This document shows, piece after piece, positions 36,839 to 47,422 of a DNA stretch of 48,281 bases. Made by a program: the position numbers and the translations under genes. The stretch is from Flavobacteriaceae bacterium. GTDB lineage: Bacteria; Bacteroidota; Bacteroidia; Flavobacteriales; Flavobacteriaceae. The stretch lies in NCBI GenBank assembly GCA_018608765.1, contig JABAYY010000054.1, forward strand, positions 1 through 48,281, read 5' to 3'. The notes under the pieces were generated by a model. The model was given only the letters and a program-made list of their open reading frames with translations. It had not been told where the DNA came from and made no database searches. Each line of letters opens with the position of its first letter. Within the stretch, counting starts at the first letter, position 1.

Positions 36839-38188
36839 ATGCACAAATCCAATTCACACGACTTTGGCACTCAGACCATAGGTAAATTATTAATCAAACA
36901 GGCGGTTCCAGCATCTATTGGGATTTTAGTCATGTCGCTTAATATTTTAGTGGATACTATTTTTGTGGGTCATTGGATTGGTTCGCAAGCCATTGCAGCT
37001 ATTAATGTTGTATTACCTGTTTCCTTTTTTATTGCTGCTTTAGGAATGTCAATCGGGATCGGGGGGTCTTCTATTATTTCGAGAGCACTCGGAGCAAAAC
37101 AGGTGCCTAAAGCATTCAAGACGTTTGGAAATCAAATTACAATGACCTTGCTATTGACGGTTGTACTTGTGTTTTTTGGATTGTACTTTATCGACGGGAT
37201 TATACCAGCTTTTGGAGGTAAGGGGACTATTTTTGAACCTGCAAAAATATACTATCGAATTGTACTCTATGGCGTTCCTTTTTTAGCACTATCTATGATG
37301 GGGAATACGGTGATTAGAGCCGAAGGCAAACCCAAATTTGCGATGTATGCCATGATGATTCCATCGGTTTCAAATTTATTACTTGATGTCCTTTTTATAA
37401 ATATTATGGACTTGGGAATGATGGGAGCTGCTTGGGCTACCACAGGATCTTATGTTCTTTGTTTTGCGTTTATTTTTTGGTTTTTTATTTCTAAGAATTC
37501 TGAAATGAAAATCTCGTTACCACATTTTAGATTGCAAAAATCAATTGTATCTGAAATCAGTAATTTAGGACTCGTAACGCTTTCTCGACAAGCGATTGTA
37601 AGTATTACGTATCTGTTAATGAATAACATTTTATTTGATTTTGGTGGTGAAACTTCTGTGACTTCTTATGCGATTGTATCCCGAATGTTGATGTTCGCAT
37701 TGTTCCCGATTTTTGGAATTACTCAAGGGTTTGTGCCTATTGCGGGTTATAACTATGGGGCTCATAATTACGACCGTGTCAAGCAAACCATTAGGATTGC
37801 GACTACATATGCCATAGCGATGGCGTCTATTATTTTTGTATTATTGATTGGATTTCCAGAACTGATCACGCGGATGTTTACCACGGATCCTTTGGTCATT
37901 GAAAAAACCCCTACTGCGATGCGTTGGGTCTTTGCAGCCACTCCTATTATAGCGGTTCAACTGATTGGGTCCGCGTATTTTCAGGCTGTCGGCAAAGCAG
38001 TTCCTGCTCTTTTACTGACCCTGTCTAGACAAGGGTTTTTCTTTATTCCTCTTATTTTTATACTACCTTTATGGTATGGCGAACTCGGGGTTTGGATGGC
38101 GTTTCCAGTTTCGGATGTGTTGTCTACACTAGTAACCGCATTTATTTTATATAAAGAAGTCAAGACAAAATTAATTTCTAAAACATAA
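36839..38188 (+). CDS. MATE family efflux transporter
   Basis: A 449-residue inner-membrane protein with 12 hydrophobic segments in two six-helix halves. It has MATE features such as KQAVPASIGILVMSLNILVDT near the N-terminus and GFVPIAGYNYGAHNYDRVKQ near residue 300. These transporters export cationic or hydrophobic compounds using sodium or proton gradients. It lies 11 bp after hemH and 2 bp before hemJ, so it is almost certainly co-expressed with the last steps of heme synthesis. A role in moving porphyrin-related compounds is my inference; the family is also well known for drug export. Confidence 0.92.
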   Translation: MHKSNSHDFGTQTIGKLLIKQAVPASIGILVMSLNILVDTIFVGHWIGSQAIAAINVVLPVSFFIAALGMSIGIGGSSIISRALGAKQVPKAFKTFGNQITMTLLLTVVLVFFGLYFIDGIIPAFGGKGTIFEPAKIYYRIVLYGVPFLALSMMGNTVIRAEGKPKFAMYAMMIPSVSNLLLDVLFINIMDLGMMGAAWATTGSYVLCFAFIFWFFISKNSEMKISLPHFRLQKSIVSEISNLGLVTLSRQAIVSITYLLMNNILFDFGGETSVTSYAIVSRMLMFALFPIFGITQGFVPIAGYNYGAHNYDRVKQTIRIATTYAIAMASIIFVLLIGFPELITRMFTTDPLVIEKTPTAMRWVFAATPIIAVQLIGSAYFQAVGKAVPALLLTLSRQGFFFIPLIFILPLWYGELGVWMAFPVSDVLSTLVTAFILYKEVKTKLISKT

Positions 38189-38190
38189 TT

Positions 38191-38727
38191 ATGGACTATT
38201 ATAACTACATAAAATCGCTTCACTTGATTTTTGTAATCACATGGTTTGCTGGGTTGTTTTATATTCCTCGCATTTTCATCTATCATATTGAAGCGTCTCA
38301 AAAAGCATCTCCCGACAAAGAAATTTTAGGAACACAACTGAAGCTAATGGCTAAACGACTGTGGTATATTATTACATGGCCTTCTGCAATTCTGGCTATT
38401 TTGTTTGGTATATGGCTTCTAGTCTTAGCGCCCTATTGGTTTGAGCAGTCTTGGATGCATGCAAAGCTAGCGTTTGTAGTATTACTCATTATGTACCACA
38501 TCAAAACCCATCTTATTTTCAAGGAACTTCAAAAAGATCAAATTAAATACTCCTCTAATTTTATGCGTATTTGGAACGAAGGGGCTACTATTATTCTTTT
38601 TGCAGTTGTGTTTTTAGTTTTATTAAAAAACACCCTTAATATGGCTTACGGAATGTTGGGGCTCGTTGGGCTGGCTGTTCTTTTAATGTTAGGGATTAAA
38701 TTATACAAACGTACACGTTCCGAGTAA
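38191..38727 (+). CDS. hemJ: Protoporphyrinogen IX oxidase HemJ
   Basis: Membrane enzyme oxidising protoporphyrinogen IX to protoporphyrin IX, the step between HemF and HemH. The 178-residue product has about four to five transmembrane helices. The HemJ/UPF0093 hallmarks are SLHLIFVITWFAGLFYIPR with the conserved His and Trp, then FIYHIEA, MAKRLWYIITWP and HAKLAFVVLLIMYH with its conserved Lys and His. It superficially resembles CopD-type proteins and is often labelled so, but the motif order agrees with cyanobacterial and proteobacterial HemJ. It begins 2 bp after the MATE gene. Confidence 0.9.
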   Translation: MDYYNYIKSLHLIFVITWFAGLFYIPRIFIYHIEASQKASPDKEILGTQLKLMAKRLWYIITWPSAILAILFGIWLLVLAPYWFEQSWMHAKLAFVVLLIMYHIKTHLIFKELQKDQIKYSSNFMRIWNEGATIILFAVVFLVLLKNTLNMAYGMLGLVGLAVLLMLGIKLYKRTRSE

Positions 38728-38779
38728 TCATTAAGTGAGGTCCGTGTTTTTTTTCTATATTTAACAAAAGTCTATTTTT

Positions 38780-40246
38780 ATGGCAAAACGTAAGTTGTCT
38801 TTAAGCTCTCGTATTTTTATTTATATGATTATGTTGGTTGTAGTTGCATCCATACTTATTGCGGGAGTAACAATCTATCAATATAGCGAGCAATCTCAAG
38901 ATTATCATCGTTTGCGTTTGGAACGAAAGGAAGCTCAACTTATTTCGAGTATAAATTATGTTTTAAAAGAAACAACTTGGGAGGTTAAAACAGAAAACTT
39001 GCCTCTAATATTTAAAGATAAAATATACGAGATTGCTAACATCCACAATGTGAATTTTAATCTCTATGATTTAAATGGGGACTTGATTAAGATGTCGAAA
39101 CCAAATTTCGAAAACAATACCATTGAAACACAGCTATCCCCCGAAATTTTAAATAAACTCAACCAAAGTGTTTCTAAACGTTTTGTTGAAAAAATCAAAC
39201 GCTTTGGAGAAGATTATAGATCTTCATATATGATATTTTCAGATAATAACGCCAAACCTCTTGGTGTATTAAATGTACCTTATTTTGACGACGACTCTTT
39301 AAATTATGGTGAACTTAAAGCGTTTCTTCTTCGTTTGAGTTATGCGTATATCATCATGATTTTAGTTGCTATTGCTTTCGCATATTTTGTGTCTAAATAT
39401 ATTACAAAATCACTTCAAACGATTCGAGAAAAAATGAAAGGTACGCGTTTAGAAAAGCGCAATCAAAAAATTGAACTTAAGGGCGCTAGCTTAGAGGTTT
39501 CTGCTTTGGTAGAATCCTATAACAGTATGATAGACGAATTGGAAGAGAGTGTTAAGAAATTAGCAACGAGCGAGAGAGAACAAGCGTGGCGTGAAATGGC
39601 AAAACAAGTGGCTCATGAAATCAAAAACCCGTTGACCCCTATGCGTTTAAGTGTCCAAAGTTTTCAGCGTAAATTTGATCCACAAGACCCAAGTATTGAC
39701 AAAAAAGTAGATGAATATACCAAAACGTTAATCCAACAAATAGATACCATGAGTTCTATTGCTTCTGCCTTTTCAGATTTTGCGAAAATGCCTGCTCAAA
39801 AACTTGAAGTTTTAAATGTAGTTGAAGTAGTGGAGTTGGCTCTCGATATTTTCCCAGAAAGTGACATTAAATTTATTTCAGAAGAATCTGAAATCATTGC
39901 TAATTTTGACCGGTCTCAATTGATTCGAATTATCACAAATTTAGTAAAGAATGCTGTCCAATCCATTCCAGAAAAACGCCCTGCTCAGATTAGTATCCAC
40001 TTATATTCTGACCATACCGACGTTGTGATAGAGGTTAACGATAACGGTAGTGGGATTACAAAAGAAATTGAAGATAGAATTTTTGAACCCAAGTTTACGA
40101 CCAAAACAAGTGGTATGGGACTGGGCTTACCAATGATAAAAAATATGATTGATACGTATAACGGTAGTATTAGCTTCTCGTCTATTATTGATAAAGGAAG
40201 TCAATTTACAGTGCGTTTCCCTAAACATTTTACAGATGAAGTATAA
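38780..40246 (+). CDS. NtrY-like sensor histidine kinase (orphan)
   Basis: A 488-residue inner-membrane kinase. Transmembrane helices at about 11-32 and 183-204 bracket a 150-residue periplasmic sensor of unknown ligand. A HAMP linker follows (about 205-255), then the dimerisation/phosphotransfer domain with phospho-acceptor His279 in AHEIKNPLTPM, and the ATPase domain with N box (N387, N391), DNGSG (421-425) and GMGLGLP (445-451). All catalytic residues are intact. No response regulator is adjacent. The stop lies 11 bp inside the enoyl-CoA hydratase gene. Confidence 0.92.
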   Translation: MAKRKLSLSSRIFIYMIMLVVVASILIAGVTIYQYSEQSQDYHRLRLERKEAQLISSINYVLKETTWEVKTENLPLIFKDKIYEIANIHNVNFNLYDLNGDLIKMSKPNFENNTIETQLSPEILNKLNQSVSKRFVEKIKRFGEDYRSSYMIFSDNNAKPLGVLNVPYFDDDSLNYGELKAFLLRLSYAYIIMILVAIAFAYFVSKYITKSLQTIREKMKGTRLEKRNQKIELKGASLEVSALVESYNSMIDELEESVKKLATSEREQAWREMAKQVAHEIKNPLTPMRLSVQSFQRKFDPQDPSIDKKVDEYTKTLIQQIDTMSSIASAFSDFAKMPAQKLEVLNVVEVVELALDIFPESDIKFISEESEIIANFDRSQLIRIITNLVKNAVQSIPEKRPAQISIHLYSDHTDVVIEVNDNGSGITKEIEDRIFEPKFTTKTSGMGLGLPMIKNMIDTYNGSISFSSIIDKGSQFTVRFPKHFTDEV

Positions 40247-41018
40247 CACGATTTTAAGTGATTTTAGTGATGGTATAACAACCATTACAATCAACAGACC
40301 CACAAAGCTAAACGCTTTAAACAGCACTACTATTTTTGAATTGCACACCGCTTTTAAATCCGCAGATATTGATACTGACACCAAAGTCATTATCATTACC
40401 GGCAGTGGTGAAAAGGCTTTTGTTGCAGGAGCTGATATCAGTGAGTTTGCAAATTATGATTCAGAAGAGGGTGCTGCATTGTCAAAAGAAGGTCAGGACT
40501 TATTATTTGATTTTGTTGAAAATTTATCAACGCCAGTAATTGCTGCGGTTAATGGATTTGCACTTGGTGGTGGATTGGAATTGGCCATGTCTGCACATTT
40601 CCGACTGGCGAGTACCAATGCCCGTATGGGCTTGCCAGAAGTGTCTTTAGGATTGATTCCGGGTTATGGTGGAACGCAACGGTTGGCGCAGCTTATAGGC
40701 AAGGGGCGCGCTATGGAGTTGACCATGACAGCCAGCATGATTGATGCCACAACAGCCCTCGCTTATGGTCTTGTAAATCATGTGGTTCCTCAAGAGGAGT
40801 TGTTGTCAAAGTGCTATGCATTAGCAGATAAAATTAAATCAAATTCTTGTTTAGCCATTTCTGCTGCCATCAAAGCTATTAACGCTAATTATAAAGATGG
40901 CGTAAACGGTTATGACGTCGAAATATCTGAATTTGGAAACTGTTTTGATACTGAGGATTTTGAAGAAGGAACGACTGCTTTTTTAGAAAAACGAAAATCT
41001 AAATTCCCAGGAAAATAA
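40236..41018 (+). CDS. Enoyl-CoA hydratase/isomerase family protein
   Basis: A crotonase-fold enzyme, most likely hydrating 2-enoyl-CoA in fatty acid or amino acid breakdown. From the ATG at 40236 it has 260 residues, the usual length. The oxyanion-hole segments are GEKAFVAGADISEFA (about 60-74) and NGFALGGGLELAMSAH (about 109-124). The catalytic glutamates of hydratases fall in GGLELAM and in GLPEVSLGLIPGYGGTQRL (about 133-151), and both are present. It overlaps the kinase gene by 11 bp and ends at a terminator. Confidence 0.92.
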   Translation: MKYNTILSDFSDGITTITINRPTKLNALNSTTIFELHTAFKSADIDTDTKVIIITGSGEKAFVAGADISEFANYDSEEGAALSKEGQDLLFDFVENLSTPVIAAVNGFALGGGLELAMSAHFRLASTNARMGLPEVSLGLIPGYGGTQRLAQLIGKGRAMELTMTASMIDATTALAYGLVNHVVPQEELLSKCYALADKIKSNSCLAISAAIKAINANYKDGVNGYDVEISEFGNCFDTEDFEEGTTAFLEKRKSKFPGK

Positions 41019-41020
41019 AA

Positions 41021-41046
41021 AAAGCCCAAACAGACGTTTGAGCTTT
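41021..41046. terminator. Terminator between enoyl-CoA hydratase and atpC
   Basis: AAAGCCCAAAC (41021-41031) pairs with GTTTGAGCTTT (41036-41046) with one mismatch and a four-base loop. A seven-A run to the left gives a U tail on the minus strand, ending the atpDC transcript. A looser T-rich tail on the plus side may serve the convergent gene. Confidence 0.8.
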
Positions 41047-41069
41047 CAATTTTTTAAAATCAGGAATTG

Positions 41070-41345
41070 TTAGTCGGCTAATATGATAATTTTATTAGCG
41101 TTCATTTCAATCGCTCCAGAATCAATGGCAAACCAATAGCCCTTTCCTTTTTGTTCAAAAAGTGTTTTGTTTGAATCATCAAGCTTAAGTTCTCCATTTA
41201 TTTTTACAAATCCTTTTTTAAGGATGGATACTATTGCAGCGTGATTGTTTAGCATTTCAAAATCACCATTCACACCAGGGACAGAAACACTGTTTACTTC
41301 CCCTTTGAATATGGTTGCTTCTGGAGTTACAATTTCTAAATACAT
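41070..41345 (-). CDS. atpC: F1Fo ATP synthase subunit epsilon, short form
   Basis: Epsilon links the gamma shaft to the c-ring. The 91-residue product contains the N-terminal beta-sandwich (MYLEIVTPEATIFKGEVNSV, then GDFEMLNNHAAIVSIL) and stops after it. The two-helix C-terminal domain present in the usual 130-140 residue form is missing. No remnant follows, because a terminator lies about 24 bp downstream. Short epsilon subunits are seen in Bacteroidota, so this is probably natural. It follows atpD by 10 bp. Confidence 0.94.
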   Translation of the reverse strand: MYLEIVTPEATIFKGEVNSVSVPGVNGDFEMLNNHAAIVSILKKGFVKINGELKLDDSNKTLFEQKGKGYWFAIDSGAIEMNANKIIILAD

Positions 41346-41355
41346 AGTTTATTTT

Positions 41356-43022
<1,667 letters not shown>

Positions 43023-43040
43023 AATGTTTTGTTTATTTTT

Positions 43041-44630
43041 TTATGGCAACATCGGGGAGTAATTAGTTGGATATTCTCCGATATCTAATAAATTCCCTGA
43101 AGCTTCAAAGTTAGTGTCATAAGTGCTGTCTAATGCTTTCATAAATTCATTAGCCATGAATGCATAGCCTCTAGAAGTTAAGTGAATTCCATCTAAACCA
43201 AAAAGACCTCCTGTGACTAACGCTGTAGTTAACGTGAAATCTCCAGAAGTTAATCCTGTAGCTCCTTGATCAATAAGCCCCTTAAAATCTACTAAGGCGA
43301 GACCATTTTCTGATGCTAGTTCCCCTACCTTAGAATTATAAGCATCTGTTGCGTTTTTGATACTTGCAAGTTCATCGCTATCTAAAACATAACCATCATC
43401 GATTCCATTTACCGAAGCTAATACTAAACCAGCTTGTGCTTGAGTAGGAGTCCCTCCTGCTTGAAGAATGCCAAGAACTTGGAGTACATCATCCGTTAAA
43501 GCTACAGACCCATAGCCCTGTTCAGCTAATGCGGCTTGATCAATTGTTAACAACACTAATTCGTCTTCAGTCATTTGTCTAAATCCTAATGGATTAGTTT
43601 GCGTAACAGGCACATCAATGATCCATCTGTTTGGACCTTCGTTGAATTCGATTAGATATTGAGCTGCTAAAGCTTGTGCTGTTTCAGCAGGAACACCCTG
43701 AAGTATCGCCCCTTGTAGAAAAATTCCGCTAACTGCTTGGAAAACTCCTGTTAATCCGGCTGCTTGAGTAGCATCAAGAACTAAAGCATTATTTGGAACG
43801 GTAGTGAAAAACGGCATAACAGTTACATAAGGTAAATTACCAAGGGCACCTTTAGCACCATTTGCGGTTAACTGACTCACTATTGCGTCATAAGATGCGT
43901 TAAATACTGCTGGTGCAGTAATGTCTATAGGACTATAAGTACTTGGATCTGGATTTCCAGTCTGATCTGTAGCAATACCACCAGTGTAAGCATAACTTAG
44001 AACATCATTTCCTCCAACTCCAAACACTGTAAAAAATGTTGGGTTTTGAGAAGTTGCATCTCCTAATATAGTTGCTCCTGGTGAAGATGCCATACGTCCA
44101 AAATCAGGATCTAATGTACCATATCCTGGGTAGTTTATAGTATAACTTTTCGCACCTGGTACGCCCATATTATTAAATGGACCTTCAATTACTTCAGATG
44201 CATCCGTTGTTATTGGTGGTACAGGTAATCCATTTGATGTTAGGAAATCATTTAACCGTTGTGGGGCTGCGCCGTTAAATATCAAGCGATATGCACTTGA
44301 AACCACACCATTTAGTAACATTCCACCAGTATTATCGTTTCTTAACGGTTGTTTAAAATCACCTCCGCCAACTGCAGCAAATTTTGTTGCTAATAGTTTA
44401 GGAAACGATTTTTCTTGCGCCGCTTTGAATACAGCTCCATCAGAATACCCCGCTGTATAGGAAGCCCCTAAAGCAACATATGTTGAGAAATCTAAATCTC
44501 CTGCATTTAGTTCTGGAAGCATGGTTGTTTCTGTGGTTTCTCCATTAGCTTCAAGGACGTCTTCTACGTCATTACATGCCGTAAATCCAAGAACTACAGC
44601 ACTAAGTAATATATATTTTATATGTTTCAT
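43041..44630 (-). CDS. SGNH/GDSL-type hydrolase lipoprotein
   Basis: A 529-residue lipoprotein (signal ending FTAC, lipidated cysteine at 19), probably on the outer membrane. SGNH-hydrolase blocks are visible. The nucleophile block reads LGASYTAGYSDG (Ser57; the usual Asp before Ser is replaced by Ala). Block II is NNMGVPGAKS near 153. GGND lies at 206-209, and the catalytic DGIHLTSRGY has Asp480 and His483. Large inserts between blocks make it longer than typical family members. An esterase or lipase-like activity is likely. It is co-transcribed 11 bp after a TonB-dependent receptor gene and ends at a strong terminator. Confidence 0.88.
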   Translation of the reverse strand: MKHIKYILLSAVVLGFTACNDVEDVLEANGETTETTMLPELNAGDLDFSTYVALGASYTAGYSDGAVFKAAQEKSFPKLLATKFAAVGGGDFKQPLRNDNTGGMLLNGVVSSAYRLIFNGAAPQRLNDFLTSNGLPVPPITTDASEVIEGPFNNMGVPGAKSYTINYPGYGTLDPDFGRMASSPGATILGDATSQNPTFFTVFGVGGNDVLSYAYTGGIATDQTGNPDPSTYSPIDITAPAVFNASYDAIVSQLTANGAKGALGNLPYVTVMPFFTTVPNNALVLDATQAAGLTGVFQAVSGIFLQGAILQGVPAETAQALAAQYLIEFNEGPNRWIIDVPVTQTNPLGFRQMTEDELVLLTIDQAALAEQGYGSVALTDDVLQVLGILQAGGTPTQAQAGLVLASVNGIDDGYVLDSDELASIKNATDAYNSKVGELASENGLALVDFKGLIDQGATGLTSGDFTLTTALVTGGLFGLDGIHLTSRGYAFMANEFMKALDSTYDTNFEASGNLLDIGEYPTNYSPMLP

Positions 44631-44641
44631 AGTTTTAATTA

Positions 44642-47422
44642 TTAGTTGTTAATAGTCCAAGATAGGAAGTAAATTGATCCAATGTTTCCAGTTCCAAATG
44701 CCATATTGTATTCAGTTCCTAATAAATTGGTAGCACCTGCTTTGAACGTTGATTTAATACTTGGTACAGCATAGTTGATTTGTGCATCTACGGTATGGAA
44801 TTCTTCTACGACACCATTTCCAAATGATGCTTCCCAGAAGTAGTCATCACTAAATCTGTATGCCACGTTAAATCCAAAGTTTTCAAATAAGGCTGTATTT
44901 CCAAAAGAAGCCTTGAATTTATGTTCTGGAGTATTAAAGTTTGTATTGAAATCAGGAAAGTTATTATCTTCTTCCATTTTAGCGTAGGTATAGTTACCGC
45001 TTAAGTCAAAGTCACCAAACACTTTTGTTGACAATCCAATAGAAGCTCCATAGGATGTAATCCCAGCTCTTGAGTTTGTGTAGGCACTGTAGGCTGTATA
45101 ATCGCCATTGGCAATAGAAGCAACTGAAAGTCCACCATCTCCTGCAACTCCATATAAAGGAGCAACTACAATTTCTGTCGAAATAAAGTCTTTATATGAA
45201 TTGTGGTAGGCACTCAAATCAACAATTAAATTGTCAAATTTACCACGGTATCCTATTTCAAATGCGGTCACTTGTTCTGGTTTCACGACGTCTGGATTTG
45301 CAACTACTAAATCAGCTGGATTTCCAGTAACTCCTAACATTCCCACTGAAGTAGCTGTATAAGAATTGTTGTAAGCAGCAGAACCTGTTTGAGTGATTGA
45401 ACTTGGTTGTCCAAAAGCAGCTTGACCTGTTTGAGAAACATCAAACACATTTGAATAACGGTCTAAGTTGTTAGGCGCAGATCCTACAAGTAGGGCACGT
45501 CCTGCATCCAGACCAATAAATAAATCTTGTGTGGTTGGATTTCTAAAACCAGTTTGTCCAGAAAGTCTGATGTTATGGTTTCTGTTTATGGTTAAACCAG
45601 CAGACAATCTTGGTGAAAAGAAGCCATCGAAAAATTCTGATTTGTCATAACGAACCGACCCTGTAAATTTTAATTTTGCATCAGCGCTCAATTCCAATTC
45701 TTTTTGAAGTTGTGTATAAACCCCAAATTCAGAGTAGTTGATGGCACCATCGTAATCTGTATAAATTGTTCCAGAAGAATTTAAGCTGTATTGTCTAAAC
45801 GACCCTCCTACTTGGATGTCAACAGCATCAATTAAATGAGCGAAATTATAGTTAGCATCTGCATGGTAGTATTTAGAAGCATCCTGAAATTTAGATCCTG
45901 TAGTCAAGTCTGGATCATTAACGCTTGTGTTGAATGCATTTTGAAAGTCATCAGAACCAGGTAAGAATCGACCCGTATCAGCAACAGTTCTTGCAGCAGC
46001 ATGGGCTTGTGCATCTGTTGCACCACCTAAAGTAGACTGTACATAAGTTCCAGCATATTCACCAAACCATGTTACATCGTCTTTCCATGCTCTGTTGATA
46101 TTAATCCCTGTAAAGACCATATCATAAGAATCTCCAGCGTTATCTGAAACAACATATCCTCTAACAAAGAAGTTATCATTTTTGACCTCTAATTTATGCT
46201 GTTCTTGAAAAAAGTTGTTAATCGCATATCGGTTGATTCCTTGGTATATAGTAGAACCTGTTCCTACTTTACCAACGTATGAAATCTCAAAGTCATTTTC
46301 AAAAGGTCTGTAATAGAGACCCCAATCCGCTTTGATACTTTCTGCATTGTAGTTTGTTAAATCTCTTTCGTTGTAACCTGTTCTACTCACAGCTACGTTT
46401 GGTACTAGGGCGTTCGCGCCTGCAGGTAAGATACCTAAAGCTTCTAGTGCTACTGCAACTTCTTTAATCCCAGTAGAAACTTCATCTCCATAGACATTAA
46501 TTCCGTTGTAATTTAAGTTGTTTGCTCTTGTGCCGCCAATCATATCGCTATCAACTTCACTTGTTGCAGCCCAGTCAGTTCCCTTCAACCATCCAAAGTT
46601 GGCTTTGGCAGCAAATTTTTCGCTGAATTTGTGAGCCACTCGAATTCCAAAATCGGTGTAAGTATTGTCTCCTGCAGATTCTTGAGAAGTAATACCTCTT
46701 TTTAAACTCGTACTGATCCCATCACTATCGAATGGATTTTTACTAGTCATAAATAAGATCCCGTTAAAAGCATTGGCTCCATAAAGTGCAGACGATGCTC
46801 CTGGAAGTAATTCAACACTTTGAACGTCAGTTTCAATCATCCCTACTAAGTTTCCGATAGGGAAGTTAAGTGCTGGAGTTGAATTGTCCATTCCATCAAC
46901 AAGCTGCATAAAACGATTGTTTGCAAAAGTTGCAAAACCACGCGTGTTTACAGATTTAAATGTTAAACTGTTAGTGTTCACATCCACCCCTTTCAAGTTT
47001 TCTAAACCGCCATAAAAATCAGCAGATGCAGAAGTCTTGATGTCTTTAATTCCAAAACGCTCTACTGTTACAGGAGATTCAAAAATACGTTCGGGTGTTC
47101 GAGACGCAGAAATAACAACCTCATCAAGGAAACTTCCTTCATTAAGAGTGATTGCTAATGTTTCGTTGTTCTTTGTAATTTCTTGTGAAAGTGTTTCAAA
47201 ACCTACACTACTCACTTGAATTGAGAATGGAGGGTTTTGGCTAACGTTTAAAGTAAAGTTACCATCAAAGTCTGTAACGACCCCTGTTGATGTTCCAACT
47301 ACAATAATGTTAGCACCTGGTAATGGTAATCCACTGGCATCGTTGACAGTTCCTTTCACTGTTGTTTGTGCAAAAGATGCAACACAGAAAAGTAAGACTA
47401 AAGTCTTTAAAATTGTTTTCAT
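44642..47422 (-). CDS. TonB-dependent outer-membrane receptor with CarboxypepD_reg-like domain
   Basis: A 926-residue outer-membrane importer energised by TonB. A signal peptide (1-18, ending SFAQ) is followed by a CarboxypepD_reg-like domain (about 21-95, with GTVNDASGLPLPGANIIVVG) typical of Bacteroidota receptors. A plug domain follows (about 100-235, with VDVNTNSLTFKSVNTRGFA and ELLPGASSALYGANAFNG), then a long beta-barrel to a C-terminal aromatic strand (YFLSWTINN). No SusD-like gene is adjacent. Its partner is the SGNH lipoprotein gene 11 bp downstream. Substrate is unknown. Confidence 0.93.
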   Translation of the reverse strand: MKTILKTLVLLFCVASFAQTTVKGTVNDASGLPLPGANIIVVGTSTGVVTDFDGNFTLNVSQNPPFSIQVSSVGFETLSQEITKNNETLAITLNEGSFLDEVVISASRTPERIFESPVTVERFGIKDIKTSASADFYGGLENLKGVDVNTNSLTFKSVNTRGFATFANNRFMQLVDGMDNSTPALNFPIGNLVGMIETDVQSVELLPGASSALYGANAFNGILFMTSKNPFDSDGISTSLKRGITSQESAGDNTYTDFGIRVAHKFSEKFAAKANFGWLKGTDWAATSEVDSDMIGGTRANNLNYNGINVYGDEVSTGIKEVAVALEALGILPAGANALVPNVAVSRTGYNERDLTNYNAESIKADWGLYYRPFENDFEISYVGKVGTGSTIYQGINRYAINNFFQEQHKLEVKNDNFFVRGYVVSDNAGDSYDMVFTGININRAWKDDVTWFGEYAGTYVQSTLGGATDAQAHAAARTVADTGRFLPGSDDFQNAFNTSVNDPDLTTGSKFQDASKYYHADANYNFAHLIDAVDIQVGGSFRQYSLNSSGTIYTDYDGAINYSEFGVYTQLQKELELSADAKLKFTGSVRYDKSEFFDGFFSPRLSAGLTINRNHNIRLSGQTGFRNPTTQDLFIGLDAGRALLVGSAPNNLDRYSNVFDVSQTGQAAFGQPSSITQTGSAAYNNSYTATSVGMLGVTGNPADLVVANPDVVKPEQVTAFEIGYRGKFDNLIVDLSAYHNSYKDFISTEIVVAPLYGVAGDGGLSVASIANGDYTAYSAYTNSRAGITSYGASIGLSTKVFGDFDLSGNYTYAKMEEDNNFPDFNTNFNTPEHKFKASFGNTALFENFGFNVAYRFSDDYFWEASFGNGVVEEFHTVDAQINYAVPSIKSTFKAGATNLLGTEYNMAFGTGNIGSIYFLSWTINN

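Noticed and set aside
38191-38727. CopD-type copper resistance protein as the product
   Set aside because: Conserved SLHLIF, WFAGLFY, FIYH, AKRLWYIITWP and HAKLAFV elements and the link to hemH point to HemJ.
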